From: Heliopora coerulea
Taxonomy: Eukaryota > Cnidaria > Anthozoa > Scleralcyonacea > Helioporidae
NCBI GenBank assembly: GCA_030142905.1
Contig: JASJOG010000150.1
Coordinates: 351,501-415,500 of the forward strand
Reading direction: 5' to 3'
Length of the DNA stretch: 64,000 nt
The position numbers and the translations under genes were made by a program. This document shows, piece after piece, positions 47,501 through 52,852 of the stretch (the stretch's first letter is position 1; the number at the start of each line of letters is the position of its first letter). A model generated the notes under the pieces. It searched no databases. It was not told where the DNA came from and saw only the letters and a list, made by a program, of their open reading frames with translations.

Positions 47501-50372
47501 TTCTAGAGCAAGTGCGAAATATCGCCAAGAACTAAGCGAAAAAACCAGGAAAGAAGTACGTAACACGTAACATTGGTAAATTAGACATCAAACCAAGATC
47601 TTTAACTGAGTATTACCTGAGGGTAACAGCTGTATGCGCCATTGCCTTCCAGACTACGGTGACCTATAAATGATCTAATCTTTCTAGTCTGCTATACCTT
47701 ATAGATGTCAATACCATGTACGGCATTGTGTAAGCCAGCCTAGCCCATAGAGTAAGCACGATACATTGAGTTCAAACCTGTAGAACGCGGTGCAGCACAA
47801 CACAGCGCAGTGCAGCGTCGCCCTGTGCAAGTACGGCGTAGTCCAGCGCAGTGCAGCGCACAGTGGCACAAAAGTAACATTGTACCAAACACTCCACGTC
47901 GTAGCGTTGCATGGACAGCCTAACCTAACATGGAACAGTGCAGCACAGTAAAGGAGAGCTGGATGAGCAGGGCAGAGCAGAGCTTGATAAAAGTTGGTAG
48001 AGCTTTATCGAATAGCCCCGCAAAAAACACCATGGGATTACGCACTGCAGTGGAGCACGGATTTGCATCGCGCCATAAAACACTGCACTGTACACACTAC
48101 TTCGCAACGTTACTAAAAACTGTGGTGTTGTGCAGACTAGATCAGTCCAATACAACCCAACAAAACGCAGCACTGCACTAATGTCACACACGACACTGCA
48201 CTACTTTTACAGCATTGATTGTGTCGTATTTTGCTTTGTCTCATTTTGTTCCATACAGGTTCAGGAAAATTATGAACTTCAAATGGCAACACAAAACAGG
48301 TTGAATCTATCGGATGACGAAATCGACTTAAATGGTAACTGAAACGTCATACATAGAAATTTACCACGCTTTCACTCGTTTATAGCTGTGATCAGGGCCA
48401 AAACTAATTCAAAACAACTTGCAAAAAGTGTATGATAATACGTGCTCCGTATCTTGGCCCTAGTTTAAAACGTGGGGCGTATTACTAAGAAAATCCTCGT
48501 ACACCTCGTCAAAAATAAAAAAAATCCTCGAAAAATAAGTCCGAAAACCTGACCATTTAGAGAACCCAGAAAATCCTTAAAAATCCAATTTAAAATAGCA
48601 AAATTCAAAATTTTCCAAAATTCTTTAAAATCCTTCTTGATTTTGGTGAAAATAATATGAAAAAACTATCAAAATTTCAAAAGTCCTGATGAAATTTTGT
48701 TAACATGCCGGAATTTTTGCCAAGGATTTGCAAAGCCGCGCTCCATTTTCAGAAATACAGTTGGAGGGCGTTTCTATAGTCTCAAGCGCAGCGAACAATT
48801 TTTTTCTTGCTCGTAACTTGGCAACAGGTGGAAACATGAGAGGTCGACTCCTATTACAAGTGACAACATGGATTACAGTGTAATTTTAAATGTTGAAACC
48901 ATGGCAGTAAGTCGAGGGTTGTGTCCCGTAATCAGTTATGCACGATATATATCATTCAACTTTCATTCGATGTCCCGCTATATGTTATTCTTTATTTGCT
49001 TCATTTCGCGCACAACCTGATTCAGTAAAATACTCAACGCGACATTGGCCAGGTGCACATTTTACCCGCAGGCTAAGTGCTCAAGTGTTTCACTTCATTT
49101 TTTGATCATATCCGCGCAAAACCCTTCGGTCACAATATAGATCTCCGTATTGGTCCATTTCCCCGTATCTGTCAATCGGTTGCTACACTTTAAGGTGTAG
49201 TAGCACCTTAAAGTAACACCTGGAGGGTAAAATTGCTGATTTATACGTTTCCCGGGGCAACTAGATAAGAATAGGGAGTCGATTACTCCTTTCTAACATG
49301 AACAACCTTGCAAGGCCTAGGAATTGATCTATTAACGTATCCCTGTCTTTACGGACATCTATTATTTTATGGATTATGCAGCAAATTGCCGATATGACTT
49401 CCTGCGCAAATTGAGTGTGCATATTTTACGTCCTATCTGATTAGGTGTTCCCAAGATCAAAATTTCAGTGCAGGTAACTAAAAATTTCAGTTAAAACGAA
49501 ATGCTTAGTCAACCTCAAGCGCTACGTTTTAAAAACTATAAGAAACCCGAAAGGAATGGTTTCAAGCTTGCGCTTATACGCAAATTGGTGTGAAAATTCG
49601 TAAATCTGTTGGGAAAGTATTCTCTTTCAAATAATTTTGGGCAGAGCTGCTAGTAGTTCAAATTTGCCATTGACGACATGAACAGTGAAGGATCAGGGGG
49701 TGGGGGGCAGAGACGGGGGGCTCTTGTCGCTTGTTTGTATGTTCAGTTTTTAACAATGCTATTAATGACAAATTTAAAATTGTGCTTGGTCACTTGATTT
49801 GTCAATTTGATACGGATGAAAACTCGAAGAACAAACGTATTGTCGTCCCCGATCCTATTGGCCGCCTGGGAGTAAATAAACATTATTTTATCTGTCAATA
49901 ACTACTTCAGACTTTCAAACCTTCATCCTGTTTAGCTCTGAATAAGGTGAAACGTCCCCCCGGTGACATGTTGCTCGCAGTAAACAAAATAGTTTTGTGA
50001 ATGAAGTACACTTGACTAACTTAATAGATGTAAAGAACCTTATATGAAAACGGTAAACAAAAATTGCCTCAAATATTGGGCCACCTCTTGTTTCTTTTTA
50101 GACGTGTGTTTGCCAGCATTGTTCATGCCTTCTCGCATGGGCACGGTTTACTCTCCGAAAGCAACTTTTTACTTTCATCCAACAGGTAAAATCGACATGG
50201 GTCCGGCCACGTAGTTTTGAAATAACTTCGAGTTTTTATTCAACTAGTAGCACATGACGAAAGTCTGTAACCTAATTCATTCACAGGTGTTTCTAAAAGT
50301 CGTTTTACTCAACCTCCATCTGTATTCAAACTTCCTTGTGTCGCAGAAAGAGACGTATCCTTTTCGTTTTAA
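12648..50372 (+). CDS. Unidentified multi-exon coiled-coil / low-complexity protein gene (5' end not found)
   Basis: About 25 short exons can be proposed from an open frame, AG|...|GT borders and matching phases; they are listed separately. Runs with mutually consistent phases are 26526-27434 (in the frame used), 30026-35321, 36424-38890 and 44754-50372. Phase mismatches between 13469/25317, 27434/30026, 35321/36424 and 38890/39738 mean some exons are missing. The product would have an N-terminal helical part rich in charged residues, a basic Ser/Arg-rich middle, a predicted beta-rich stretch (36424-38890), a coiled coil (44754-45931), a Pro/Ser linker, and a compact tail with [16 protein letters not shown] do not recognise the family. 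The intron at about 13.5-25.3 kb holds most mobile elements of the window. The stop codon is TAA at 50370-50372. Confidence 0.6.
13371..13469 (+). CDS. Unidentified gene, candidate exon B
   Basis: 33 codons, phase 0 at both ends, after TTGTCCCAG and before GTATGT. It reads [20 protein letters not shown] and then [13 protein letters not shown]. The composition is protein-like and both splice sites are good. Confidence 0.55.
13470..13900. other. Intron DNA before the Penelope-like element
   Basis: No exon is recognised. The segment AAGACGTTTCGGAGTGCTTC near 13841-13861 is likely already part of the Penelope-like element's flank. Confidence 0.35.
14544..14828 (-). pseudogene. Penelope-like element GIY-YIG endonuclease domain
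   Basis: In Penelope-like elements this domain nicks the target DNA to prime insertion. The frame reads [20 protein letters not shown], which contains the paired Tyr motifs (IY and YVG) and the CKKC pair typical of these endonucleases, followed by FRIRFNN with the conserved Arg. It is open for 94 codons. The Cys/His linker upstream (14829-15000) has lost its frame. It belongs with the RT fragment at 15778-16305. Confidence 0.85.
14829..15777. other. Interior of the Penelope-like element, frame lost, with a later insertion
   Basis: The linker between RT and endonuclease is no longer readable. At about 15255-15380 an unrelated segment carries motifs of a dispersed family (ACCGTATTTTTCTGAATAAA, AATAGACGCC, TCGAATAAACGG) also seen near 16.7, 52.5 and 60.5-61.3 kb. 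Confidence 0.45.
15778..16305 (-). pseudogene. Penelope-like reverse transcriptase fragment
   Basis: The 175-codon frame contains [19 protein letters not shown], equivalent to RT motif A with its catalytic Asp in the Penelope form (DVxxLYxxxPHxEG). It also contains [18 protein letters not shown], equivalent to motif B with the usual second Gly replaced by Asp. The frame ends before the YxDD motif C, which is not found downstream. It is therefore truncated and inactive. Confidence 0.85.
16712..16972. mobile_element. Inverted-repeat element of the AATAAGCGC family
   Basis: The ends pair as imperfect inverted repeats: ACTGCACTGTATTTACTCGA on the left and the complement of AAGCGCTTATTCAAGTAAAT on the right. 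The inside has GGCGCTTATTCGAGGG and an A/T-rich core without a reading frame. It looks like a short non-autonomous DNA element, related in motif to copies at 52.48-52.85 and 60.5-61.28 kb. Confidence 0.5.
17977..18159. repeat. 20-bp perfect inverted repeat, 183-bp candidate MITE
   Basis: AGTAGTATAGAGATGGGGGT at 17977-17996 has an exact reverse complement at 18140-18159. No clear target duplication is visible. The element lies just 3' (on the - strand) of the DNA polymerase relic and could be either an independent MITE or an end sequence related to it. Confidence 0.6.
18215..19729 (-). pseudogene. Protein-primed family B DNA polymerase fragment (Polinton/adintovirus-like)
   Basis: Three overlapping pieces in different frames (19729-19058, 19083-18736 and about 18735-18215) cover the palm and thumb of a DNA_pol_B_2-type polymerase. 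Visible motifs are [14 protein letters not shown] (motif A, catalytic Asp), a Lys-rich segment with [14 protein letters not shown] (motif B) and FTDTDSLM near 18722 (motif C, both catalytic Asps). Two frameshifts, near 19070 and 18735, break the gene, and the exonuclease half is absent. The pieces are very AT-rich. No capsid, packaging ATPase, protease or integrase of a full Polinton is seen nearby, so this is an isolated relic. A linear-plasmid polymerase is an alternative origin. Confidence 0.8.
20098..22160 (+). pseudogene. Non-LTR retrotransposon N-terminal region and reverse transcriptase, broken
   Basis: The first frame (20098-20478) is rich in Glu/Lys/Arg. The next (20508-21281) leads into the RT, with [15 protein letters not shown] (motif 1 region) and [19 protein letters not shown] (motif 2). 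After a frame change, 21131-21868 has [16 protein letters not shown] (motif A, catalytic Asp) and FMDDLKLF (motif C; both Asps kept, Tyr replaced by Met). The Gly-Gln block of motif B that should precede [10 protein letters not shown] is missing, although the frame stays open. A stop at 21866 is followed by readable thumb sequence ([20 protein letters not shown]) up to a stop at 22157. Reverse transcription by this copy is not possible. Confidence 0.85.
22307..23951 (+). mobile_element. Tc1-like transposon, nearly intact, inserted in the retrotransposon
   Basis: The element runs between TA dinucleotides at 22305-22306 and 23952-23953, the Tc1/mariner target duplication. It starts CAGTAGCTCACAAAAGTGAG and ends with the complement. 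Inverted repeats of about 200 bp carry two direct sub-repeats of ACAAAAGTGAGTACACCC at each end (near 22317 and 22504, and mirrored near 23750 and 23930), the IR/DR arrangement known from Sleeping Beauty-like elements. The insertion cuts the retrotransposon frame, so it is younger than that element. Confidence 0.95.
22695..23714 (+). pseudogene. Tc1 family transposase, two visible lesions
   Basis: The transposase would be about 339 residues, the normal length. The N-terminal paired-like helix-turn-helix reads [13 protein letters not shown], followed by GRQGRPRKM, the GRPR AT-hook-like linker. The catalytic triad is visible: Asp in [11 protein letters not shown], Asp in FQHDNDPKH, and Glu in [12 protein letters not shown] (DD34E type). 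Two lesions stop expression: the expected start codon is ATA (22695-22697), and an in-frame TAG at 23136-23138 replaces a codon just before the first catalytic Asp. All else is open, so the copy is young. I infer a Trp or Gln codon was lost at the TAG. Confidence 0.92.
23954..24672 (+). pseudogene. Retrotransposon Cys/His knuckle and restriction-like endonuclease
   Basis: This is the part of the retrotransposon after the Tc1 insertion. [20 protein letters not shown] gives a CCHC knuckle (Cys-x2-Cys ... His-x4-Cys). A stop at 24181 follows, then an open frame from 24227 with [20 protein letters not shown] and, 19 residues after the second Asp, KY. This fits the PD-x(12-14)-D-x19-KY pattern known for R2-type endonucleases, with Pro replaced by Leu. 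The tail [20 protein letters not shown] is followed by a TAG (24575-24577) and about 30 more readable codons. In active relatives this nuclease makes the first-strand nick for target-primed reverse transcription. Confidence 0.85.
24878..25297. repeat. Degenerate (TAA/TAG/TGA/TGG)n trinucleotide repeat
   Basis: About 420 bases of near-perfect 3-base periodicity begin right at the retrotransposon's TAA tail and run to 20 bases before the next exon. The TAA tail probably seeded the expansion. It creates long artefactual frames of Val/Ile/Met (+) and Tyr/His (-). Confidence 0.9.
25317..25378 (+). CDS. Unidentified gene, exon C
   Basis: After TTACTTTCAG and before GTACAT. One frame reads [20 protein letters not shown] and ends in phase 0; another frame is also open, and its phases would fit exon B upstream and an exon start at 26526. 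I prefer the first frame because it looks more protein-like, but then an exon between B and C is missing. Confidence 0.5.
26390..26497. repeat. Degenerate (ATT/ATC/GTC)n repeat
   Basis: ATTATTATCATTGTC-type triplets run for about 110 bases just before exon D and form part of its upstream pyrimidine-rich tract. Confidence 0.85.
26512..26639 (+). CDS. Unidentified gene, exon D
   Basis: Reads [20 protein letters not shown] and [19 protein letters not shown], an amphipathic helical stretch. Two acceptors are possible, ending at 26511 (ATAATTTCAG) and 26525 (TCTGTTTCAG); the first keeps phase with exon C as read. The donor is GTGAAA and the exon ends in phase 2. Confidence 0.7.
26992..27046 (+). 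CDS. Unidentified gene, exon E
   Basis: After TTTCATTTTAG and before GTACGT. The first base completes the Ser codon split from exon D, then [18 protein letters not shown], continuing the charged helix. Phases match both neighbours. Confidence 0.75.
27378..27434 (+). CDS. Unidentified gene, exon F
   Basis: 19 codons, phase 0 at both ends, after TTCATTTCAG and before [25 protein letters not shown] continues the helical, Lys/Glu-rich stretch of exons D and E. Confidence 0.65.
27435..30025. other. Intron DNA, mostly unrecognised
   Basis: An exon that would link phase 0 of exon F to the 2-base carry needed by exon G should be here but was not identified. A 55-codon open stretch from about 28725 ([18 protein letters not shown]) follows TTTAG but has no convincing donor. 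Around 29190-29240 there are ATATATATCT repeats. A possible retroelement tail starts near 29295. Confidence 0.4.
30026..30081 (+). CDS. Unidentified gene, exon G
   Basis: After TTTGTCTTTCCAG and before GTAAGA. Reads [18 protein letters not shown], starting with one carried base and leaving one base. It pairs in phase with exon H. Confidence 0.7.
30314..30438 (+). CDS. Unidentified gene, exon H
   Basis: After ACATTGCTCAG and before GTACGC. Reads [20 protein letters not shown], then [20 protein letters not shown] plus Q: strongly basic, Arg/Ser-rich, likely disordered. Confidence 0.75.
30710..30817. mobile_element. Short foldback MITE in the intron
   Basis: Arms of about 35 bases, 30710-30744 and 30783-30817, pair as an imperfect inverted repeat (left arm has CGTGTTTGGATACTGTGATC, right arm GATCACGGTATAGAAACACG). 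A nested perfect copy of GTGTTTGGA/TCCAAACAC lies inside the left part. No reading frame. Confidence 0.6.
31536..31657 (+). CDS. Unidentified gene, exon I
   Basis: After TTTTCACTCAG and before GTGAAT. Reads [20 protein letters not shown] and then [20 protein letters not shown]: an acidic patch followed by a basic one, both low-complexity. Phase 0 in, phase 2 out. Confidence 0.75.
32812..32846 (+). CDS. Unidentified gene, exon J (microexon)
   Basis: 35 bases after TTTCATTTATAG and before GTAAGA. Its first base completes an Arg, then [11 protein letters not shown]. Phases match exons I and K exactly, which supports so short an exon. Confidence 0.7.
33377..33510 (+). CDS. Unidentified gene, exon K
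   Basis: After CCTAATTATCAG and before GTAAAT. Reads [20 protein letters not shown], then [20 protein letters not shown] plus SYGK. Basic, Ser/Thr/Arg-rich, probably disordered. Phase 2-base carry in, phase 0 out. Confidence 0.75.
33511..33887. other. Intron DNA, nothing recognised
   Basis: No exon, repeat or motif was found between exon K and the SINE cluster. Confidence 0.4.
33888..34255 (+). repeat. tRNA-derived SINE plus a headless copy in tandem
   Basis: A full copy lies at 34052-34255. It has a leader (ACCAGTACATAAATGTAACC), a tRNA-like head at 34086-34161 with A-box TAGCTCAATGG and a mutated B-box, and a tail with GAAAGTTTTTCTGAGTAG. A headless copy with the same tail lies at 33888-33990. 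The acceptor ends GAGTCC and GGACTC still pair. The damaged B-box argues against a working tRNA gene. Confidence 0.75.
34256..35220. other. Intron DNA, nothing recognised
   Basis: Only short random reading frames; a small direct repeat CTTCGCATATTT occurs twice at about 34661-34686. Confidence 0.4.
35221..35321 (+). CDS. Unidentified gene, exon L
   Basis: After CATTATCTAG and before GTGAAT. Reads [20 protein letters not shown], then [14 protein letters not shown]. Phase 0 in, phase 2 out. The next exon found does not take this phase, so an exon between 35322 and 36423 is probably missing. Confidence 0.7.
36132..36258. mobile_element. Foldback MITE with ~48-bp arms
   Basis: 36132-36180 and 36207-36258 are inverted copies sharing TTTTCGTCGCTxCTCTGAGTTTCA, with about 26 bases between. 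The structure is that of a small non-autonomous DNA element in the intron. Confidence 0.7.
36424..36568 (+). CDS. Unidentified gene, exon M
   Basis: Reads [20 protein letters not shown], then [20 protein letters not shown] and KFQASMEN. The frame is very protein-like and alternates hydrophobic residues as in a beta-rich domain. Acceptor GTTTGCAAG is modest, donor GTTAGT. It ends in phase 2 and joins exon N in phase. Confidence 0.8.
36569..38727. other. Intron DNA, nothing recognised
   Basis: Two kilobases of AT-rich intron between exons M and N. No exon or mobile element was recognised; open frames here lack splice support. Confidence 0.45.
38728..38890 (+). CDS. Unidentified gene, exon N
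   Basis: After ATTTTGCACAG and before GTAAGC. Reads [40 protein letters not shown] and [14 protein letters not shown]. It repeats the wording LPEDKV seen as VPEDKV in exon M. The strong splice sites and composition make it one of the surest exons. Confidence 0.85.
39738..39948 (+). CDS. Unidentified gene, exon O (3' limit uncertain)
   Basis: After TTTGTTTTGGCAG. Reads [20 protein letters not shown], then [20 protein letters not shown]. The frame stays open well past 40200, so the donor cannot be fixed by a stop; GTAATG at 39949 is the best phase-0 candidate. Its start phase does not match exon N, so a small exon may be missing. Confidence 0.6.
40090..40221 (+). CDS. Unidentified gene, exon P
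   Basis: 44 codons, phase 0 at both ends, after TTGCTTTTCCAG and before GTAGAA. Reads [20 protein letters not shown], then [20 protein letters not shown] and VCYQ. Confidence 0.7.
40329..40490 (+). repeat. tRNA-derived SINE, best-preserved copy
   Basis: Leader ACCAGTACATAAATGTAACC, then a tRNA-like head at 40362-40437 with GTAGCTCAATGGTTAGAGC (D arm and A-box), GGGTTCGATTCCC (T arm and B-box) and GGGACTC pairing with the 5' GAGTCC. The anticodon stem has a mismatch. The shared SINE tail GAAAGTTTTTCTGAGTAG follows directly, so this is a SINE, not a free-standing tRNA gene. Confidence 0.8.
41030..41115 (+). repeat. Degenerate tRNA-like SINE head
   Basis: TGAGTCCGCCTAGCTCAATG and a weak B-box ACGGACTCGATTTACG match the head of the SINEs at 34.1 and 40.3 kb at low identity. 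An old copy. Confidence 0.5.
41116..42028. other. Intron DNA, nothing certain
   Basis: A possible 26-base exon at 41882-41907 after TTGATTTTAG would fit phases 0 and 2, but its donor GTTTTA is poor and I do not call it. Confidence 0.35.
42029..42073 (+). CDS. Unidentified gene, candidate exon Q
   Basis: 45 bases after TTTTCTATAG and before the consensus donor GTAAGT. In the frame that fits the next exon it reads [14 protein letters not shown]. Short and of low sequence complexity, so tentative. Confidence 0.35.
42570..42620. repeat. (ATCA)n microsatellite, possible retroelement tail on the - strand
   Basis: Eight or so copies of AATC are followed by AATAATTTATTTATACACG. A short tandem repeat next to such a sequence is typical of the 3' end of a non-LTR element read on the - strand. 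The retrotransposon body is not recognisable next to it. Confidence 0.65.
42895..43250. repeat. (ATTC)n and (TTTC)n pyrimidine-rich microsatellite
   Basis: ATTCATTC repeats (about 42897-42945) pass into TTTC repeats with interruptions up to about 43227. The + strand is nearly pure pyrimidine for long stretches and could form triplex DNA. Long Phe/Ser/Leu frames here are artefacts. Confidence 0.9.
43374..44275 (-). pseudogene. C-terminal relic of a second RLE-type non-LTR retrotransposon
   Basis: On the - strand, about 44255 to 43850 reads (with stops) a Ser/Cys-containing stretch with [13 protein letters not shown] and [20 protein letters not shown]. Then 43847-43581 has [20 protein letters not shown] with KY 19 residues after the second Asp, the same PD-x(13)-D-x19-KY endonuclease pattern as at 24.3 kb. 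A TAA (codon ending 43581) interrupts just before KY. The tail [14 protein letters not shown] sequence ends near 43380. The reverse transcriptase is absent. Confidence 0.7.
44515..44610. repeat. (TTTC)n microsatellite
   Basis: TTTC and TTCC repeats of about 95 bases, a second pyrimidine tract in this intron. The frames across it are artefacts. Confidence 0.9.
44754..44793 (+). CDS. Unidentified gene, exon R
   Basis: 40 bases after GAAAATTTTAG and before GTGAGT. Reads [13 protein letters not shown], charged and helical, the start of the coiled coil continued in exon S. Ends in phase 0. Confidence 0.7.
44794..45663. other. Intron DNA, nothing recognised
   Basis: AT-rich intron between exons R and S with no further motif. 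Confidence 0.5.
45664..45749 (+). CDS. Unidentified gene, exon S (coiled coil)
   Basis: After CCTTTTGTAG and before GTAAGT. Reads [20 protein letters not shown], then LAKLREEYE. Heptad spacing of Leu/Ala/Tyr residues marks a coiled coil. Phase 0 in, 2 out. Confidence 0.85.
45849..45931 (+). CDS. Unidentified gene, exon T
   Basis: After TGATACTTCAG and before GTAATG. Completes Glu, then [20 protein letters not shown] and SNQTFVN. The end of the coiled coil passes into a polar linker. The donor region is duplicated (45925-45956 and 45958-45989), with GC instead of GT in the second copy. Confidence 0.8.
46443..46533 (+). CDS. Unidentified gene, exon U
   Basis: After TACTTTTAG and before GTTAGT. 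Reads [20 protein letters not shown] and [11 protein letters not shown]: a Pro/Ser-rich, disordered linker with PxxP motifs. Phases match T and V. Confidence 0.75.
46534..47289. other. Intron DNA, nothing recognised
   Basis: AT-rich; no repeat family or exon identified. Confidence 0.5.
47290..47365 (+). CDS. Unidentified gene, exon V
   Basis: After TCTTCAAAG and before GTAAGA. Reads [20 protein letters not shown] then DLPAN; a basic cluster (SRKRNKVK) that could be a nuclear or membrane-binding signal. Phases match. Confidence 0.8.
47478..47555 (+). CDS. Unidentified gene, exon W
   Basis: 26 codons, phase 0 both ends, after TTCTTTTATAG and before GTACGT. Reads [20 protein letters not shown], then EKTRKE. 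Amphipathic helix. Confidence 0.8.
47785..48180. repeat. Degenerate GCAGTGCAGCGCA-type low-complexity repeat
   Basis: Words such as GCAGTGCAGCGCA, GCAGCACA and CACTGCACTG recur across about 400 bases of the intron between exons W and X. The open frames on both strands here (83 and 88 codons) are products of the repeat. Confidence 0.6.
48259..48334 (+). CDS. Unidentified gene, exon X
   Basis: After TTCCATACAG and before GTAACT. Reads [20 protein letters not shown], then EIDLN. It continues exon W as one helix ending in an acidic patch. One base is carried to exon Y. Confidence 0.8.
48335..50101. other. Intron DNA with one hairpin
   Basis: No exon recognised. A perfect 11-bp hairpin ACTTTAAGGTG / CACCTTAAAGT lies at 49187-49214. 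Around 48500-48660 the DNA is a run of AAAATCCTxxAAAAT-like repeats. Confidence 0.45.
50102..50185 (+). CDS. Unidentified gene, exon Y
   Basis: After TTTCTTTTTAG and before GTAAAA. Completes Asp, then [20 protein letters not shown] and TFYFHPT. The aromatic, ordered look contrasts with the linker exons and suggests a conserved C-terminal motif. Confidence 0.85.
50287..50372 (+). CDS. Unidentified gene, last coding exon Z with stop
   Basis: After ATTCATTCACAG. Completes Gly, then [20 protein letters not shown] and RDVSFSF, stop TAA at 50370-50372. Phase follows from exon Y. An AATAAA occurs at about 50975 for the 3' end. Confidence 0.8.
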
Positions 50373-52477
50373 CTCCCTCAAAGTTGCGTGAATCTTATCC
50401 ATACGTTACTTAATTCGTGGTAGATGTATACTTACTACTTTTATTTACGGGTTGTGAAATGCTTTAAAAAAGAGCGGGATACGAGTGAAGGAATTTATAA
50501 AACTTCATAACGAATGAGTAAAATCGCACAAAGCATGGATAATAATGTAATTTATTATATAAAGACGAACATTTGAAAGCAAAACTTTTGGAGAAAACCG
50601 ATAGTATCAAACAGAAGACTCCCCTTATGCTAGTTAAGCTTCGACCTCGAAAAGAAGAAAGAAAAAGGCATAGAAACAGGTGAACAAGATATTCGAAAAT
50701 CCTAGTGCTCAATTGAAAGAAGCCAATGGCACCAGCATTTTTGGAAAATTAGCTGCTGACATCTTGTTCATTAAGTCTTCAAGTTGCAAGCATGACTGGA
50801 AAGCATGTTTCCAAGAAACTAGGAAGTGTGGGAATGACGAGTACGCTTATGGAAAAAAGGAGTAAATGAAATGGGAAGGGTCCATTAGTGACATGACCAG
50901 ATAAAAGAGCAGAGAGACAAAGCATTTTATGAAAAAATAACCAAAAATGAAAAACTCCATCTAGACAAATAAGGTAATAAATGAATTAATTAAAATATGA
51001 GGACAGTGGATGTGTTAATATGAACAAAACAAGAGGAAGTAAAGATAAAAGTCAGCGATATAGCAAAAATGTCGTCATGACATCATTTTCAAGTCTACGA
51101 TATAAGATTTCCCAAAGTTTAAATAAGAAGCTATGTGAATACATTAAAATATCACAAAAGCTCAATAAACAATGGGGAAATCTCCGTGCGAGAAATCTTC
51201 AAGAGTTAAATGGCATGTTTTCAATTCTTCATTTGTGCAAAGGGAGGCTTGACTGTCTGGTTTGAAATGTCTGTTGCTTGTTAAGTATTTAAAGCCTTCA
51301 TTGAGCAAAAAGACTAATTAAACCGAAATTTTTACTTTATTTATTTGCACGTTTTTGAGAAAAGTTTTGTTCTCATTACAATTTCAATGTACTACCTTTT
51401 TTGCCATATTTTAATGTATTCATATAACTTCTTATATAAACTTTGGTAAATCATGTATCTTACATTTGAATCTAATGTCAAGATGACGTCAAAATATCGT
51501 GTTATATCGTTTTATCAACTTTGATAGGCATGTGATCTGTTTCAGTTTGATAACAACGATGGGCACGTTGGCAGCAAAGAAATTTCTGCAAATTTTGTCG
51601 GCTTGGCTTGTTTCTAATTCCACATTTCACCCTGGTTTTGTCTTCATATCTCCATTTTTTTCTTTTCTTTTTCTTTCGTTCTCTTCTTTTTTCGTTTCAA
51701 TTTTACAATATTTACTCTCGTCGTGTAATCACATGCCCACCCTACTCGATCACCACATTTTAACTAGTTTCTCTAACCCTAATCGTTATCCTAATCCACA
51801 CCCCAAACTCAACCCCAACCCCAATGCCAAACCCATGTTGGTGACAAGTCATATTCTGTACTAGGATCTAATTTAATTTTATGTTTATTTTTGATTTTTT
51901 CTTAAATTTTTATTTATTTTTATTTTCGTATATAATATACAAATAACAATATGTAAATGGTCGTTTATAAGTCCTATTTTTGGGCAACTGGTTGTTCTGG
52001 AGACAACAAAAAAACAATGGCAACAATAAAATTGCAAATATTGAATGAAATGCTACAAAACATCAAAAAAACGTGCATGAAACGCGATGACAGAGGTAAT
52101 TTATTTACATTTAGATTGTGAAAAAGGAATTTAAGAGAGAGTGTTGTTTCCCTTAACATTTTATAAGCGTTCGTCTGTTATGAATTTATTTGATCTGAGT
52201 CAAACATTTCTCACGAATGGTCCCACATGGCTCCAGCAAAATGGACGTCCGCGATCTGCAAGTTCAGCAGTAGCTCAGAAGAACTGTTCCACAACACCTT
52301 CTTTCAACATGAATGAGCGTCAAATGAAATTAAAGGCGGAGTAGAAGTCAGTGCACTGCGTCTGCGCGTAAACGTTATTACTGTGTTAGAAATTTTGTTT
52401 TGCCACAAATTCACCTATGAGTATCCTAATAATTTACCATGGAGTGTGTTGTTCGCTTTATTCTGTCGTGGTATGCC
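50373..52477. other. 3' UTR and intergenic DNA
   Basis: No further gene recognised. At about 51772-51840 a C-rich stretch carries degenerate telomere-like words (CTCTAACCCTAATC, CCTAATCC), resembling one at 32440-32515. Candidate poly(A) hexamers lie near 50975. Confidence 0.45.
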
Positions 52478-52852
52478 ATATTTACTCGAATAAGCACCGT
52501 ACACTATAGCAAAAATACTAATGAGTTGTATAATAAGCAGTGTCCGCGAATGAGTGCCGCACATGATAGGAAAATACTAATTAGTATCGCCTTAGAGTAA
52601 GCGCTGTACTTTCGGACAAAAATGTTAACAAACGTAGCCCTCGAAGACCACCGCAGATAAGCACAAAAATACCAATAATTGTCGCCCTGGAATAAGCGCT
52701 GCACCGCTCAACGATGCAAACTCTTGAGCGGCGCTTGTTTGTAAGAGTTTTTGCTACCATTTTTTATTGATAAAAATGTAGCAGCTTTGTTTTATTCAAT
52801 GTTTTCTGATGAGATTTAATAAACGTCGAATAGATACGGTATACCGCATTTA
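52478..52852. mobile_element. Inverted-repeat element of the AATAAGCGC family
   Basis: The left end ATTTACTCGAATAAGCACCG and the right end (complement ACCGTATCTATTCGACGTTT) are related inverted repeats. Inside are three further diverged copies of GGAATAAGCGCTG-type motif. No reading frame. Related to 16712-16972 and 60503-61280. Confidence 0.5.

Noticed and set aside
47925..48342. 83- and 88-codon frames on both strands
   Set aside because: They lie in a GCAGTGCA low-complexity repeat within an intron; exon X at 48259-48334 uses another frame.
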